This document shows positions 51,380-62,910 of a stretch of 64,000 bases of DNA, in pieces. Both the position numbers and the translations under genes were made by a program. Below the pieces are notes generated by a model. It did no database searches, had not been told where the DNA came from, and saw only the letters and a list, made by a program, of their open reading frames with translations. The stretch spans positions 1-64,000 of the forward strand of contig JADJMA010000015.1 of the NCBI GenBank assembly GCA_016709845.1, in the 5' to 3' direction. Position 1 is the first letter of the stretch. Every line of letters begins with the position of its first letter. The DNA comes from Flammeovirgaceae bacterium. Lineage in GTDB: Bacteria; Bacteroidota; Bacteroidia; Cytophagales; Cyclobacteriaceae.

Positions 51380-51967
51380 TTAGCCTTTCTTGAGGCCGTT
51401 CACCAGCATGTCAGCTAACTGCTGACCTAATTCCGCTGGATCAATTTTACTGGATGGATCGTACCACATCGGCATCCAGTTTAGGGATGAAAACAGGGTC
51501 ATTACTGCCAATTTTTTGTCGATGGTATCTTTGAATTCGCCTTTGCTTGCTCCTTCTTCAATGATCGCCTTAAATCGATTTATGTAATTGATTCGTAGTA
51601 AAAGAAAATCGCGGAGAAAAGGTTGGCTTAAATGCCGGTGTTCATTCATAAAAACAGCTGAAGCAGTAAGATCTTTTGCCATAACCTGGATATGACCAAT
51701 AATACCGAACCGTAGTTTTTCCGTGGCCGTGTAATTTTTGCTCTCTACCTCTGCCAGCGACTTACGGAATTCAGTAGCCATATCGAAACAAAGACTCTGA
51801 AGTATTTCCTCCTTTGACTTGATGTGCGAATAGAGACTGGCAGCTTCAATACCTAATTTCTGAGCCAGGTCGCGCATGGAAGATGCGGCATATCCCTTTT
51901 CGCGAAACAACTCCGCTGCGCTTCTAATAACCTGTTCTTTTCGGGATAAATTTCCTAAGGCTTCCAT
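51380..51967 (-). CDS. TetR-family regulator, probably of the paa operon
   Basis: This intact 195-residue protein has an N-terminal helix-turn-helix (ELFREKGYAASSMRDLAQKL, GIEAASLYSHIKSKEEIL) and a ligand-binding half resembling the TetR_C tail used by fatty-acid/CoA-responsive regulators. It lies 100 bases upstream of paaA in the same direction, with the candidate paa promoter between them. Phenylacetyl-CoA-responsive TetR proteins (PaaR type) control paa genes in other bacteria. That role here is inferred from position. Confidence 0.85.
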   Translation of the reverse strand: MEALGNLSRKEQVIRSAAELFREKGYAASSMRDLAQKLGIEAASLYSHIKSKEEILQSLCFDMATEFRKSLAEVESKNYTATEKLRFGIIGHIQVMAKDLTASAVFMNEHRHLSQPFLRDFLLLRINYINRFKAIIEEGASKGEFKDTIDKKLAVMTLFSSLNWMPMWYDPSSKIDPAELGQQLADMLVNGLKKG

Positions 51968-52031
51968 TTAACTGACTGAATTGAAGGCTAAGTTAATTAA
52001 TTAAATTTGATTAAAATTGGATTCGCTAAAA

Positions 52032-52528
52032 ATGAAGTTTAATTCCGTTAAAGATTTTTTTACAGACTCAATAACACAGGGTATCAACTGATGATGATAC
52101 CCCTGATTTTGTTCATTTATTTTTATGCACAGTCCTATTTCTTCATAGGGCAACCTTGGATTGAAGGAGAAGATATAATTACCTATATCATGGTTGGACT
52201 GGGAGTAATTGCTTTGGTGATCCTAACAACTGTTCAGATACAAACAGAAAGGAAAGCCAGAACAGTTGCAACTCTCATTGGACTTGGAATTAAGTTGGAG
52301 AAAGTAGGTTCATTACTTTTGACGAAGATGGTTTGGCAATTTGTTGTTGCTACCCTGATGCCTTTGGGACTGGTAGCCACGGGCAATCAAATCTTCAGTA
52401 TATTTTTTGGACTTACCTTAGCCTGGTATTTTGTTCAATGGCCTACGCCAGAAAAAGTTTCAAAACTCTTGCACTTACGTGGCGATGAGAAGGAAATGGT
52501 GCTTAGTCGCGGAGAGGCATTTAAGTAA
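52032..52528 (+). CDS. Four-helix membrane protein of unknown function
   Basis: ATG 52032 reads MKFNSVKDFFTDSITQG and joins LMMIPLILFIYFYAQSYFFI if GGG at about 52080 is GGGG; otherwise the protein would start at 52091. Four membrane helices are visible (MMIPLILFIYFYAQ, IMVGLGVIALVILTTV, FVVATLMPLGLVAT, IFSIFFGLTLAWYFV). A soluble loop ERKARTVATLIGLGIKLEKV lies in between, with a charged tail. No family is recognised. It diverges from the TetR gene, so their promoters share 64 bases. Confidence 0.65.
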
Positions 52529-52580
52529 AAAGTCTGCCACCATTTCCGGTAACAGACCCCTTCAATAAGTTGCCTTCGTT

Positions 52581-53575
52581 TTAGAAAGTTATTCCAAAAC
52601 TGAAAGCGTTTAGCTTCGGACCTTTGTCTTGAATGTATAATTCATTCAGATCGTAGTTAAAGAAAAAGTCAACATCTTCATAACCGACTTGTACCCGTAC
52701 ACCATAACGTATGTTATTCAGATAGAAATTGTCATGATCATGCACTTTTTTCTTATCGCCACCTTCATTAAAGGCTTGCTTGCTATAGCTGTCGATTCGG
52801 TATCCAATATAGGGCCGGCACCGAATCTAAAAGAATCAGAACTATGACCATCAAAGAAGCTTGCCTTTCTTCGATTACCACCAAAATCGTAGATGGGTAT
52901 CAGCGAAGCATTGATGTAGGTAGCCGTTAGTTTACTTTTGATGTAGTCGACATCACGGGTATCCAGAGCAAAAATAACTGAGTTGTCGTCTTTGCTCATT
53001 TGTGTTTGTGCGTTCTGATATTTGAAATTATACCAGCTTACACCCAGTCCCCACTCCAGAAAGAATTTATTCGAGACCCGGGTTCTTAGATTTGAATTAA
53101 TTGCCACGTACCACGATCCCCACGGCTTTACGGTGTACAAACTGTTATCGCCATCTGGAAATTTTCCTCCTGACAAATAGTTATTCATACCGAGATCAAA
53201 ATTTATGGAAGGGTAGGTTCTCCGGCCATGCCACGTTTTATGGTTATGGGTGTCCCAATCTTCGTCATCACCATTGTCAAAAACCGTTTCTTCTTCCTTA
53301 TTCTCTTCGGGTTCAGGCTCGTTCAATAAGTAGGCGGAGGAAGATTCTTGTTGTTTCACCGTATCTTTTTGCTCCAGCTTAGTAATCAAATCAGTCATCA
53401 ACTTCTGGAAGTCATATTTTTTCATAGTCTCCAGATCCTTTTTATCCTGAATCGTAACTGTGATTTTGCTGGCCTCGCCCACTTTGATAACCACCGTATC
53501 GGCCGGTTTCGTTTGGGCCTGGCAGGTAAGTCCGGCAAGCATTATTATTCCTGTCAAAATATTTTTAGTATTCAT
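52581..53575 (-). CDS. Outer-membrane beta-barrel protein (one frameshift)
   Basis: The reconstructed protein has about 331 residues. Signal peptide MNTKNILTGIIMLAGLTCQA, then a short coiled, acidic linker (EPEPEENKEEETVFDNGDDE) and an eight-or-more-strand barrel with alternating hydrophobic strands. It ends SFGITF, a typical barrel-end phenylalanine. The break near 52815 lies in GAGPYIGYRID. It is the last gene of an operon with a sigma factor and a putative anti-sigma factor, so it may be a sensor or the effector of that envelope signal. Confidence 0.75.
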
Positions 53576-53577
53576 AC

Positions 53578-54255
53578 TTAGTTTCTTTTCGTTTTATCTT
53601 TTCTAAACTCAAAGGCGAATAGTTCATTCTTGGCATCGCGCAGGCTTCCAAAATCACTTTCACCATTTTTTAATTCAAGGGCCTTATCAAAAATCTTTTT
53701 AATTCCGGTATTCTTTTCATCATTTATTCGCGCCACTTGTTGCGTGTTCGTTGTAATCGCATCGAGTGTAAATTCAATGACAATCGGTTTTTCAACTTTT
53801 GCAACCGGTGTTGACTCCATAACTATATTCTGATCAATCACTAACGGCACTGCTTGTTGCTCTTCTTTAAGCTGTTCCGTACTTATATTATTTACAGCTA
53901 CTTCCGTGGATCTATTTTTTTGTTTTTTCAAGGACTTGCTTTCCGTTACCTGATGATTTTTCTTTTCTGTTTCTACGGGTAAAGTGCTTGGTGAACTATT
54001 TATTGCCGAAGTAGATTCCGGAGTATTAGGTTCTACCTTACTTATAGGTTTTACTTCCTGGTTTGTTTCGGTGGTATAGAACCAGGTTGTGGTTAGCAAC
54101 CCAAACAGAGCAAGCACAGCCGCCATACGCCACAGTATTACCTTATTATTTTTTTTGATAATCCTGCTTCGACTTTTTTCCACGCTTCCCGCGGATGGCT
54201 TGGCACGAAGATCACCCAGTTTATTCTTAAATAGTTGATCGATTGGGTTGCTCAT
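53578..54255 (-). CDS. Putative anti-sigma factor (single-pass membrane protein)
   Basis: This intact 225-residue protein starts MSNPIDQLFKNKLGDLRAKP. A cytoplasmic basic segment (VEKSRSRIIKKNN) precedes one membrane helix at about 40-60 (LWRMAAVLALFGLLTTTWFY) and a Ser/Thr/Glu-rich periplasmic region. No zinc-binding anti-sigma motif is visible. The gene sits six bases after the sigma factor stop and two bases before the barrel protein start, the usual place for a membrane anti-sigma factor. The role is inferred from position and topology. Confidence 0.6.
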   Translation of the reverse strand: MSNPIDQLFKNKLGDLRAKPSAGSVEKSRSRIIKKNNKVILWRMAAVLALFGLLTTTWFYTTETNQEVKPISKVEPNTPESTSAINSSPSTLPVETEKKNHQVTESKSLKKQKNRSTEVAVNNISTEQLKEEQQAVPLVIDQNIVMESTPVAKVEKPIVIEFTLDAITTNTQQVARINDEKNTGIKKIFDKALELKNGESDFGSLRDAKNELFAFEFRKDKTKRN

Positions 54256-54261
54256 ATTCTT

Positions 54262-54825
54262 TTATTTTTGAACCAATTTTTGTTCTGCTTCCTGCAGACT
54301 TTTTTGTAACGATGCTCGGGCTCTACTCAGTTGAGATTTGGAAGTGTTTTCACTAATCCCTAATTGATCGCCAATTTCCTGATGGGAATAGCCCTCAATG
54401 GCATAAAGATTAAAGACAATCCGGTACCCTGTAGGAAGTTGATCAATCATCTTTAGCAGATCTTCTGCTTCCAGATTTTTTTCCAGATTTCCATAGTCTG
54501 GTTCATAATCGGCTGCTTCTATGTCTGTTTCCAGGTACATGTTTTTATTCTTTCTTAAATAACTTAAAGCTTCGTTTACTACCACTTTGCGCATCCAACC
54601 TTCAAAGTTTCCTTCGCCCTTGTATTGATCTATTCTATCGAGAATTTTGGTGAAGGCAACAATCAGCACATCCTCCGCTTCCATTTTATCTTTGATATAC
54701 CGGCAACAGAGCGCGTACCACTTCGAAGCGTACTGATCGTATAGTCGCTTTTGTGCATCCCGATTTTGTCGTTTGCAGCCTTCTATTAATTCTACGTCTT
54801 TAGCGCGGTAAATCGTAAACTCCAT
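54262..54825 (-). CDS. ECF-type RNA polymerase sigma factor
   Basis: This intact 187-residue protein has sigma region 2 (LYDQYASKWYALCCRYIKDK, MEAEDVLIVAFTKILDRID) and region 4 (YSHQEIGDQLGISENTSKSQ, LSRARASLQKSL). The size and absence of regions 1 and 3 mark a group IV sigma factor. It is the first gene of the sigma/anti-sigma/barrel operon and probably autoregulates it. In Bacteroidota such factors respond to envelope conditions. Confidence 0.9.
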   Translation of the reverse strand: MEFTIYRAKDVELIEGCKRQNRDAQKRLYDQYASKWYALCCRYIKDKMEAEDVLIVAFTKILDRIDQYKGEGNFEGWMRKVVVNEALSYLRKNKNMYLETDIEAADYEPDYGNLEKNLEAEDLLKMIDQLPTGYRIVFNLYAIEGYSHQEIGDQLGISENTSKSQLSRARASLQKSLQEAEQKLVQK

Positions 54826-54963
54826 TTAAATTCTCAATACACTACCAAGATGCAAGGTAGGGGCTTGAGGTTGCACGGTTAACAAATAAAATGTGAATTC
54901 TTTGCGTAAGGGCCTTGGGAATGGCCTGGCAATCAGATTTAGGAAGTTGAGCCAAAAGAAAGA

Positions 54964-55000
54964 GGCTGTCTAAAAAGTAAGATTCTACTTTGAGACAGCC
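54964..55000. terminator. Terminator of the PspC-GIN gene
   Basis: The outer 8-bp stem GGCTGTCT / AGACAGCC and inner AAAGTA / TACTTT pairs form one long hairpin. On the minus strand it is followed by TCTTTCTTTT. It is 24 bases past the stop at 55024. Confidence 0.75.
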
Positions 55001-55023
55001 CCTGAATTGGTAATAAGCTGTAA

Positions 55024-57409
55024 TTAATTCCTTGTGATAATTTCAGGATTCCCCCTATGGGAAACGGAACTGGCAATACCCTTCGTGATTTCTAATTTAC
55101 GGGTTACATATACCTTTGCAGAAGAAGCCCCACGCGCCTCAACGATAGCTTCACCTACTTCAAAGTTAAAAGCCCGAAGGGAAGAGGCACCCGTGGCATT
55201 TGCCTCCATAAAATTACCACTTCCCTTTAACTCGAGGCTGGTTGCACCCGTAAGGTCAATGGTAAGATTATCTGTTTTAATGTCGCCCTCGGCTTCAATG
55301 GCTCCCAATAGTTTCACTTCCACATCCGATTCTTCAAATCCAATAAAAGATAGTTGCCCCGCCCCTGTAACTTTCAATTCTTCGAGGTGTGGCAGTACAA
55401 TTTTTATTTTTACTTTATTCTCTTTGAAAAAGTCTTTTTTCCAAAAGAAATTACTCGCATCATCAAAATCAATAACAAGCGTTTCGCCACTTACATACAC
55501 ATTGTATCGGTTCTTTTCTTTCGTAACGCCATCAAGTTCAACCGCATACTCTTCACCTTGTTGAATTTCGATGTCGAAAAACCCAGCGATATCTATTTGA
55601 TTAAAGTCGCGCAAGCCATATTGATCTTGCAGGCGTAACAAACGTGATTCGGTGGGCTCACTACAATTCACGCATTCAAAGCTTTGTTTGGTCATGCGCC
55701 ATGTTTTATCAAAATTAGAATCCCGGTATCCGTCATAGTCGCGGTAATTGTTGTCAATCAATCGCCACATGTCTTCTTCAATAACAAAAAGTGTGTTATA
55801 GGGAATGTAGAGATCCATATCCAAGCGCTGAGCTCTGAATTTGGCGTCCCCTTTAAAGGTGATATTTGAGTCGAACACGAGAATGCTATCTTGTTGAACT
55901 ACGTTGTACCCAACCATCTGTGCATTCTCGCTCGCAGATTTCCGGGTATTTCCCTGCGCTTCGAAACGCTCAATCAATTTTATTTCGGTGCCTTCGTAGC
56001 CTTTAATGGTTAGGGATGTCATGTCGTAATCATCCAATCCAGTTTCATTAACCCGTAACACCGCAGTTTTTCCAGTAACAGTAAAAGTTTTTTCTACTTT
56101 ATGCTCACCTTCTTCTTTAAAGGCATACACAATTTGCGGAATGCTTATACCCACAGCCGCCACACTTATAAAGAAAAGCACGAAGAGCGACCAACCGACT
56201 ATAGCATTGAACACAATGCGTTTGGCAATTATTGAGTTACCAATCAGGTTGATAAAGAGGGCAGGTACCAGTAAGAGCGTAAAGACAAAGAAGGCAGTCC
56301 AGGAGGGAAAACTGTTTCTAAAGGCCTCCAAAGGCAACCCAAATTCTGTGATGTGCAGGTTCCACCAGGCCGGGGAGTCGGAGAAATGAATGAATCCGAA
56401 AATCATGCCGGCCGCTAAAACCAACGACAGAATCATTGCTAAGCCAGTTAGACTTATGGCAATACCAATGGCCACGCGAAGCACATCAACAAACACCCGG
56501 AATAAAGGGCCCAACTCTCGTGATCCCTTCAATAATCATAGCAATCAAACGGAAAGGGAACAATACGATTTTAGCCAATACACTTTCTTCCCCATGTTCT
56601 TTTCATTCAAACCCTTTTTAACAGTTGATTCAATGTTAGAAAGAGTAACCGGTTCACCCTGCATTTGCATTCTCTCGGTAATAGTTTTTGCTTGTGGCAA
56701 GGCAATCCAAAGAATGATGTAAACGATTAAACCAAGTCCACCAAAGAATGCTGTTACTACAAACAGTACTCGGGTCAAAGCAATGTCGGCTCCAAAAAAT
56801 GCAGCCACACCACTGGCCACACCGCCAATTACTTTTTGTTCTGTATCGCGAAACATCTTCTTTACAGATGGTTCTTCTTCCAGATCTTCCGCGGCCGGTA
56901 AAACAATCCAGAGGATGATATAGACCAGTAACAAACTGCCATAACTACCTAATATTAACAGGGCAAAAAGTAGCCGCGGCCATACAGGATCGATGTTGAA
57001 GTAATGGGCTAAGCCTGCACATACACCACCAAGAATTTTTCTTTTTTGATCGCGCTGTAATTTTCGCGGTGTGGTTGTACTCTTTTGATTTTGTGATGAA
57101 TCACTTTGTGTTTTGAAAGATTCACCGGCAAATTCTTGTTCTTCGGCAGCTTTAAAGTCACTTACGCTACCCATTGTGGTCATCAGACTGCTTACATCTT
57201 CGGCAGTAATAACCTGTTTTCCTTCATTGAGTTTGGCTAAAAATATTTCGGCAATGCGACTTTCAATGTCCGATAGAATTTCACTGCTGTCCTCGAAGGA
57301 AGCGAAATACCGCTTAATGGAATCCAAGGTATTTGCGAAGATTTTCGTAGCCATCTTCTTCGATGTGAAAGATAATGCCGCTGATGTTTATACTGATGTT
57401 CTTTTTCAT
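55024..57409 (-). CDS. PspC-domain membrane protein with C-terminal GIN (DUF2807) domain (frameshifted)
   Basis: The reconstructed protein has about 795 residues from ATG 57409 (MKKNISINISGIIFHIEEDG). The order is: cytoplasmic helical part; first PspC domain (GGVCAGLAHYFNIDPVWPRL); second PspC domain (VIGGVASGVAAFFGADIALT); four more membrane helices; then a long beta-helical head_GIN/DUF2807 domain (GAIEAEGDIKTDNLTIDLTG, ATSLELKGSGNFMEANATGA). PspC proteins act in the phage-shock envelope-stress response. The fused GIN domain likely faces the periplasm. Breaks are near 57340 and 56560. A PadR gene precedes it and probably represses it. Confidence 0.82.
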
Positions 57410-57442
57410 AGCTGAAAGATCGTTATGAACAGGGTTTGGAGT

Positions 57443-57776
57443 TTAGCTAATTGATTTTGATTGAATCATGTTTGTGGAATGAACAAGGTCGTCCCAGGTT
57501 TCTGTTAAACCTTCAAGAAATTTACTTCCTTCTTCGGTCAATTTATAATACTTACGGGGTGGCCCCGATTTGGATTCCACCCATTTGTATTCGAGCAACC
57601 CCGCATTTTTAATCGGGTGAGCAGGGGATAGAGGGTTCCTTCCACCACTATCATTTTGGCGACGTCAATTCGTCCAGCATGTCGGAGGCGTAAACCTCAC
57701 CGCGCGAAATAATGTGTAAGATGCAATACTCTAATATGCCCTTTCTCATTTGTACTTGTGTGTTTTCAAGATTCAT
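57443..57776 (-). CDS. PadR-family regulator (frameshifted)
   Basis: Translation from ATG 57776 reads MNLENTQVQMRKGILEYCIL, HIISRGEVYASDMLDELTS. After single-base corrections near 57662 and 57610 it continues MIVVEGTLYPLLTRLKNAGL, LEYKWVESKSGPPRKYYKLT and ends MIQSKSIS. This is a complete PadR winged-helix protein of about 112 residues with the usual EGTLYPLLxRL recognition helix and PPRKYY wing. It lies 33 bases upstream of the PspC gene on the same strand, and PadR-PspC pairs of this kind are common in the phylum. Confidence 0.82.
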
Positions 57777-57919
57777 ACATCCATATTAAGTTGATCTGAT
57801 CTCAGGTGTTATACGGATAAGGTACTATGTATGGCCAAGTACTAGATGAAAAAAGTTTAAATATTTTTGGAATCGTTTAAATTTGGCTGAATTCGCAGAG
57901 TTTATGTCGCAGTTACCAG

Positions 57920-57927
57920 TAATTTTG
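57920..57927 (+). promoter_or_regulatory. Bacteroidota -7 box (TAATTTTG) before PorU2
   Basis: TAATTTTG fits TAnnTTTG and lies 41 bases upstream of the GTG start at 57969. No properly spaced -33 TTG is seen. Confidence 0.45.
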
Positions 57928-57968
57928 TAGCGGTATACATCCTATCTATCCTTTATTTTAGAAAAACT

Positions 57969-60900
57969 GTGGGGTTTGGTTTCAGGTTATTAGTTCTGTG
58001 TTTTCTGCCTTTTTTGGGATTTTCTCAATATTCCCATGAATGGATCAAACCTGGCCAATCGTATTATCGAATTCCGGTATCGGAAAAGGGCGTTTATAGA
58101 TTAACAACTTCAGATCTTCAGTCTGCAGGAGTGCCCATCGGGTCGGTAGACCCCAGACGGATTCAAATTTTACATCGCGGAATTGAGCAAGCCATTTTTG
58201 TTCAGGGGCAAGCCGATGCGGTGCTTGATGCAGGAGATTATGTAGAGTTTTATGGTATGGGTAATGATGGCACTTTGGATAAAGATTTATACAAGCCAGC
58301 AACTCTACAACCACACAATTATTATAATCTCTATAGCGACACAACTGCCTACTTCTTAACGTGGCAACTTTCTGCGGTGCAAGGAAAGCGCATCGCTAAC
58401 TTTTCGGAAATTAATGTTACTAACATTCCCAAAGAGGATTTTCATCAGGAAGAGCGATTACTCGTTTTAAAAAATGAATACGCGGGTGGCAACAAGGAAA
58501 GTGATGTTATCCAATCTACCTATTTTGATGAAGGCGAGGGTTGGACCGGAACAGCCATCCGGCAGAATCAAAGTATTGACTATACGATGGATTTAATTAC
58601 GCAGGCCGTTACCCCTTCAGGAACTCCTCAACTTGAAATTTTATTGGTTGGTCGGGATGCATTTCCACATACAGCTATTATTTCTGTTGGTGCCAATGCG
58701 GGTTCACTTAGAGTTTTAGACACACATAACTTTAGTGGATTCACTACAGAAAAACTTACCTACACACTTGACTGGACTGACATCGGGTTAGATGGCAAAC
58801 TTGCCATTCGTTTAGCTTCGCCATCCGCTACTAATAATCGGTTTCAATTCAGTGTATCCTATGCCAAAGTAGTATTCCCTCAAAATTTTGATGCCACTGG
58901 TGTTTCAGCAAAAACAATTAATCTCGTTTCAAATCCAACCAACAAATCGTATCTCGAATTAGAAAATGCAGCGGCAAACATTCGTATTTGGGATGTTACC
59001 GATCCAACCAGTATTGTAGCCATTGGATCAACGCTAACCGGCTCCACACTAAAAGCAATAGTACCTAACACGCAATCTGCACGTGCTCTTTATGTATTCA
59101 ATTCATTCATAACGCCACCCGTAAAACCAATATCCTTTCGATTTTACAATCCTGCGCAGGCGGGCTTTGTAATTATTTCTCATAAAAGTTTAATGCAACC
59201 TTCTTCCGGGTATGATAATCCCGTAAAGGCTTACTCAGGTTTTCGCGCCTCGCCAGCCGGAGGGTCGTACGACACGTTGGTAGTAACCATTGATCAATTG
59301 TATAATCAATTTAACTATGGCGAAACTTCACCGCGGGCTATTTATGAATTTATGAAATACCTCGTTGCGGAAGGATCACCAAAATATCTTTTTCTGATTG
59401 GCAAGGGGCGCGATGTAAGTTCCGGATATCATCGGTTGATAAACCCTGCGCCTTCCGTATTAAAAGATCTTGTGCCTCCGGCCGGTTCGCCTGGCGCGGA
59501 TATAAATTATACTGCTGGATTGGATGGAACAACTTACGAGCCGAACATTGCCTACCGGGCGACTTTCAGCAAGTACTTCGCTTCAGGTAGCCGGATACTT
59601 AAATAAAATTAAAGAAATAGAAACGGCTGGAGCTATCCCCACCTGGCAAAAGAAAGGGTTGCATTTAAGTGGCGGCATTCTACCCAATGAACTTGTTACT
59701 TTTCGTGAGTACTTAGATGGGTTTAAGAAAACTGCGGAAGATCCTTACTGGGGTGGTGAGGTGAGCACGATCGCAAAGAGAGATCCCAATCCGGTAGAGC
59801 TAATAAATATTTCGGATGAAGTGAATGCGGGGGTTAACCTGATTACTTTTTTCGGACATTCTTCCCCCAGCACCATCGATATTGATATTGGGTATGTGAG
59901 CGATCCTACCATGGGATATAATAACCCGGGTAAGTATCCAGCCTTTTTGATTAATGGGTGTAATGCAGGTAATTTTTTTGCAGGATATACTTCTTTTGGT
60001 GAAGATTGGATGCTGACGCCAAATAAAGGCGCACGAAATTTTATTGCACATAGTTCTTTCGGTTTCGTTTACTCATTAAGATATTATTCTGATTTATTTT
60101 ATCAGATCGGGTTTGCCGATTCGGTATTTGTCAAGAAGGGAGTTGGCGATGTGCAGAAAGAAGTAGCCCGGCAATATATGCTCTCGGCTCCGGCAACCAT
60201 GGCTAACATTACACAGGTGCATCAAATGGTTTTACTGGGCGACCCTGCTGTTAAATTATTTAATCAATCTAAACCCGATTATGAAGTAACCAGCGCGTCT
60301 CTATCGGTAGTTTCATTTAATGATAAGCCAGTAACAGTTGCCAGCGACTCTTTTGCTATAAAAATTATTGTTAAAAATTTAGGGTTGGCTGTTGATAAGC
60401 CGCTAAAAGTAAAATTAGATCGTGGGTTAAGTGATGGCACAGTTCGCGCCTACGATTCACTCTTTGCTCGCATATTAAATACCTATACACTTTCATTTAC
60501 CTTATATAAAGAATCGGGTAGAGACGGAGGAAATAATCAATTTACTGTAACGATCGATCCTGAAAATGATTTGGACGAATTGAACGAAGCAAACAACGAG
60601 GCTTCTTTCAACGCCTTCATCCCTTCTAATGCCACCTTGAATTTATTCCCACAGGCCTATGCAATTGTCAATCATCCCGAAATAAAATTAGTTTGGCAGT
60701 CGACTGATTTGATAGCGGCTTCCCGCGATTTTATTATTGAAGTTGACACCACTCATTTATTCAACAGCCCTTATTTAATTAATCGAACAGTTTCAGGAAA
60801 AGTATTAGCAAGTACACAAATCAATTTGCTCGATAGCGATTCTACTGTTTACTACTGGCGAACGCGATTTAAAGTGCCTGTGGCTGGTGAAAGTGGGGAG

Positions 60901-62897
60901 TGGACTTCTTCTTCCTTCGCTTACATTATAGGCAGTCCTGAAGGCTGGGCACAAATAGAGAACGATCAAGTAAAAGAAAATTTCTTTAGCCAATTAATTC
61001 CACCCGGTTCGGGCACACCTTTTACGTTTGAGGAGACAGTCACTTCTGTTTCCGTTAAAACCTTTGGAAAGGATAACCCATCTCCACCCACTAATGCGTC
61101 TATTAAAATTGATGGTGCTGAGTATAACCTGTCAACACAAGGGCAGCCTTGCAGAAACAATACACTTAACTTAGTTGCCTTCAATAAGCAAACGGCCATT
61201 CCCTATGCCGCTATACCGTTTATTTTTCAAGACCCGAGAACATGTGGACGCGAGCCTCAGATAATTAACAGTTTTAGTTTCACTGAATTAGAAGCCGGTG
61301 ACCTGACCTCTTTTGTAAATGCAGTAGGCGTTAGCGATTCGGTGGTTATATTCTCGATTGGAAACCCAGGTTATACGGCCTGGTCTGCTAATGTTAAAAA
61401 CAAGTTGGGCGAATTAGGGGTAAGTCTTTCCGTACTCAATGATTTGCAGGCAGGCGAACCTATTGTAATTTTTGGAAGAAAAGGTGCACCGGCAGGCACG
61501 GCTCAGGTGCATCGATCGTTGCTTGTACCCGCGAGCGAACAACTCATCACTGTTGATGGCACGATCACTGGAAGGAAGACGGAAGGTCTGATGAAATCTG
61601 TAACTATCGGTCCGGCTGTGGAGTGGAAACTTTTTAAATCGAATGTCGACAGTCCAGAACCTGATGATGAGTTTTCTTTTTCACTTTATGGAATTTCGAT
61701 AAACGGAGGTGAGACTTTGTTAGCGAGTGCTGTAGCGAACGATTTTGATCTCTCTTCGATTTCCCCTCTGATTATCCATACCTGAAAATTGTTTTGAAAC
61801 GCGCGATGAGGTGAATCTGACACCCGTGCAATGGAAACGTTGGGCGGTTCTCTATAAGCCCATGGCGGAAGGTATTCTTTTTTGGAAAGGACCCGAGGGC
61901 CCGCTTGTTTGTTCAGGAAGGAGAGGCGTGGAGTTCAAACTTTGGGTTCGTCAACATCAGTTCAAAAAACTTTGTGGTTGATTCGCTAAACGTTGATCTG
62001 GAGATTTTCACGAAGGAAAGTCAGAAACGGGAGGAACAGAAATTTTTAATTAAAGCACCGGCAGTTGGTGACACCACCCTATTTTCAGTAACCTCACCAA
62101 CGCTTGGCAAAGTGCGAACCAACGATGTAAATATTTTTGTTAATAAGCGCGTGGCACCCGAACCCTATTACGATAATAATTTCATCAGTCTGCAGAATTA
62201 TTTGATTGTGGAGGCTGACAAAAAACCGCCTGTACTCGATGTAAAATTTGATGGCCGCACGTTGAAGAATAGAGATAATATTTCTTCGGCACCGAAAATT
62301 TTACTGACTATGCTGGATGAAAATCAATTTCGTTTAAAAACAGATACCGCGGGGATTACCTTGTTGCTAAAGTACCCTTGCAGTACAAGTACATGTTCGT
62401 TTACACGAATTCCATTAAGCAGTATTGACGTAAAATGGTTTCCGGCAACAGCCACTTCAGATTTCAGAATTGAGTATACGCCTCAGTTTAGCGATGGCGA
62501 CTATGAATTGTCGGCTCAGGTTGCCGATGTTAATGGAAATGAGAGTGGAGCTGAACCGTATTTGATTTCATTCACCGTTCTTTCAGAACCAGGTCTTACT
62601 TTAACCAGTGTTTACCCAAATCCTTCATCGGGCAATTTTTATTTTAGTTTCCGGTTAACCGGCAACGAATTACCAGATGAATTCCTGCTTGAAATTTTCA
62701 ATTTACAAGGCCAGGTTGTGCGCACCTTTACGATTGATGATGTTCAACACTTCAACATCGGAACTAATACCCTTGCGTGGGATGGCCACGAAGCCATCGG
62801 TGCTTATCTTCCGCGCGGGGTTTATGTGTACCGACTTCGAATAAAAGCCGGTACAGTAAAAGCCGCTACGCAAGGAAAAATAGTTGTGATGCGATAA
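57969..62897 (+). CDS. porU2: PorU2-type C25 cysteine peptidase of type IX secretion (frameshifted)
   Basis: The reconstructed protein has about 1640 residues. GTG 57969 gives a signal peptide (MGFGFRLLVLCFLPFLGFSQ). A beta-rich N-terminus is followed by the gingipain-like C25 domain with catalytic His in FFGHSSPS (59857-59859) and Cys in LINGCNAGNFF (59959-59961). CARDB/Ig-like domains follow, then a C-terminal FlgD-like region with SVYPNPSSGNFYFSF and GVYVYRLRIKAG, ending GKIVVMR. PorU-type enzymes remove sorting signals and attach type IX cargo to the cell surface. PorU2 is a variant whose exact role is unclear. Breaks lie near 59560, 61765 and 61900. Confidence 0.85.
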
Positions 62898-62910
62898 CTA
62901 ATTTTGAGCT

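Noticed and set aside
55034..55564. 176-codon plus-strand open frame opposite the GIN domain
   Set aside because: It is antisense to the beta-helical domain, has repetitive low-information content, and lacks its own upstream signals.
57969..62897. Gingipain-like virulence protease
   Set aside because: The C25 domain is shared with PorU sortases, and the N-terminal extension, CARDB-like domains and overall layout fit PorU2. Nothing indicates pathogenicity.
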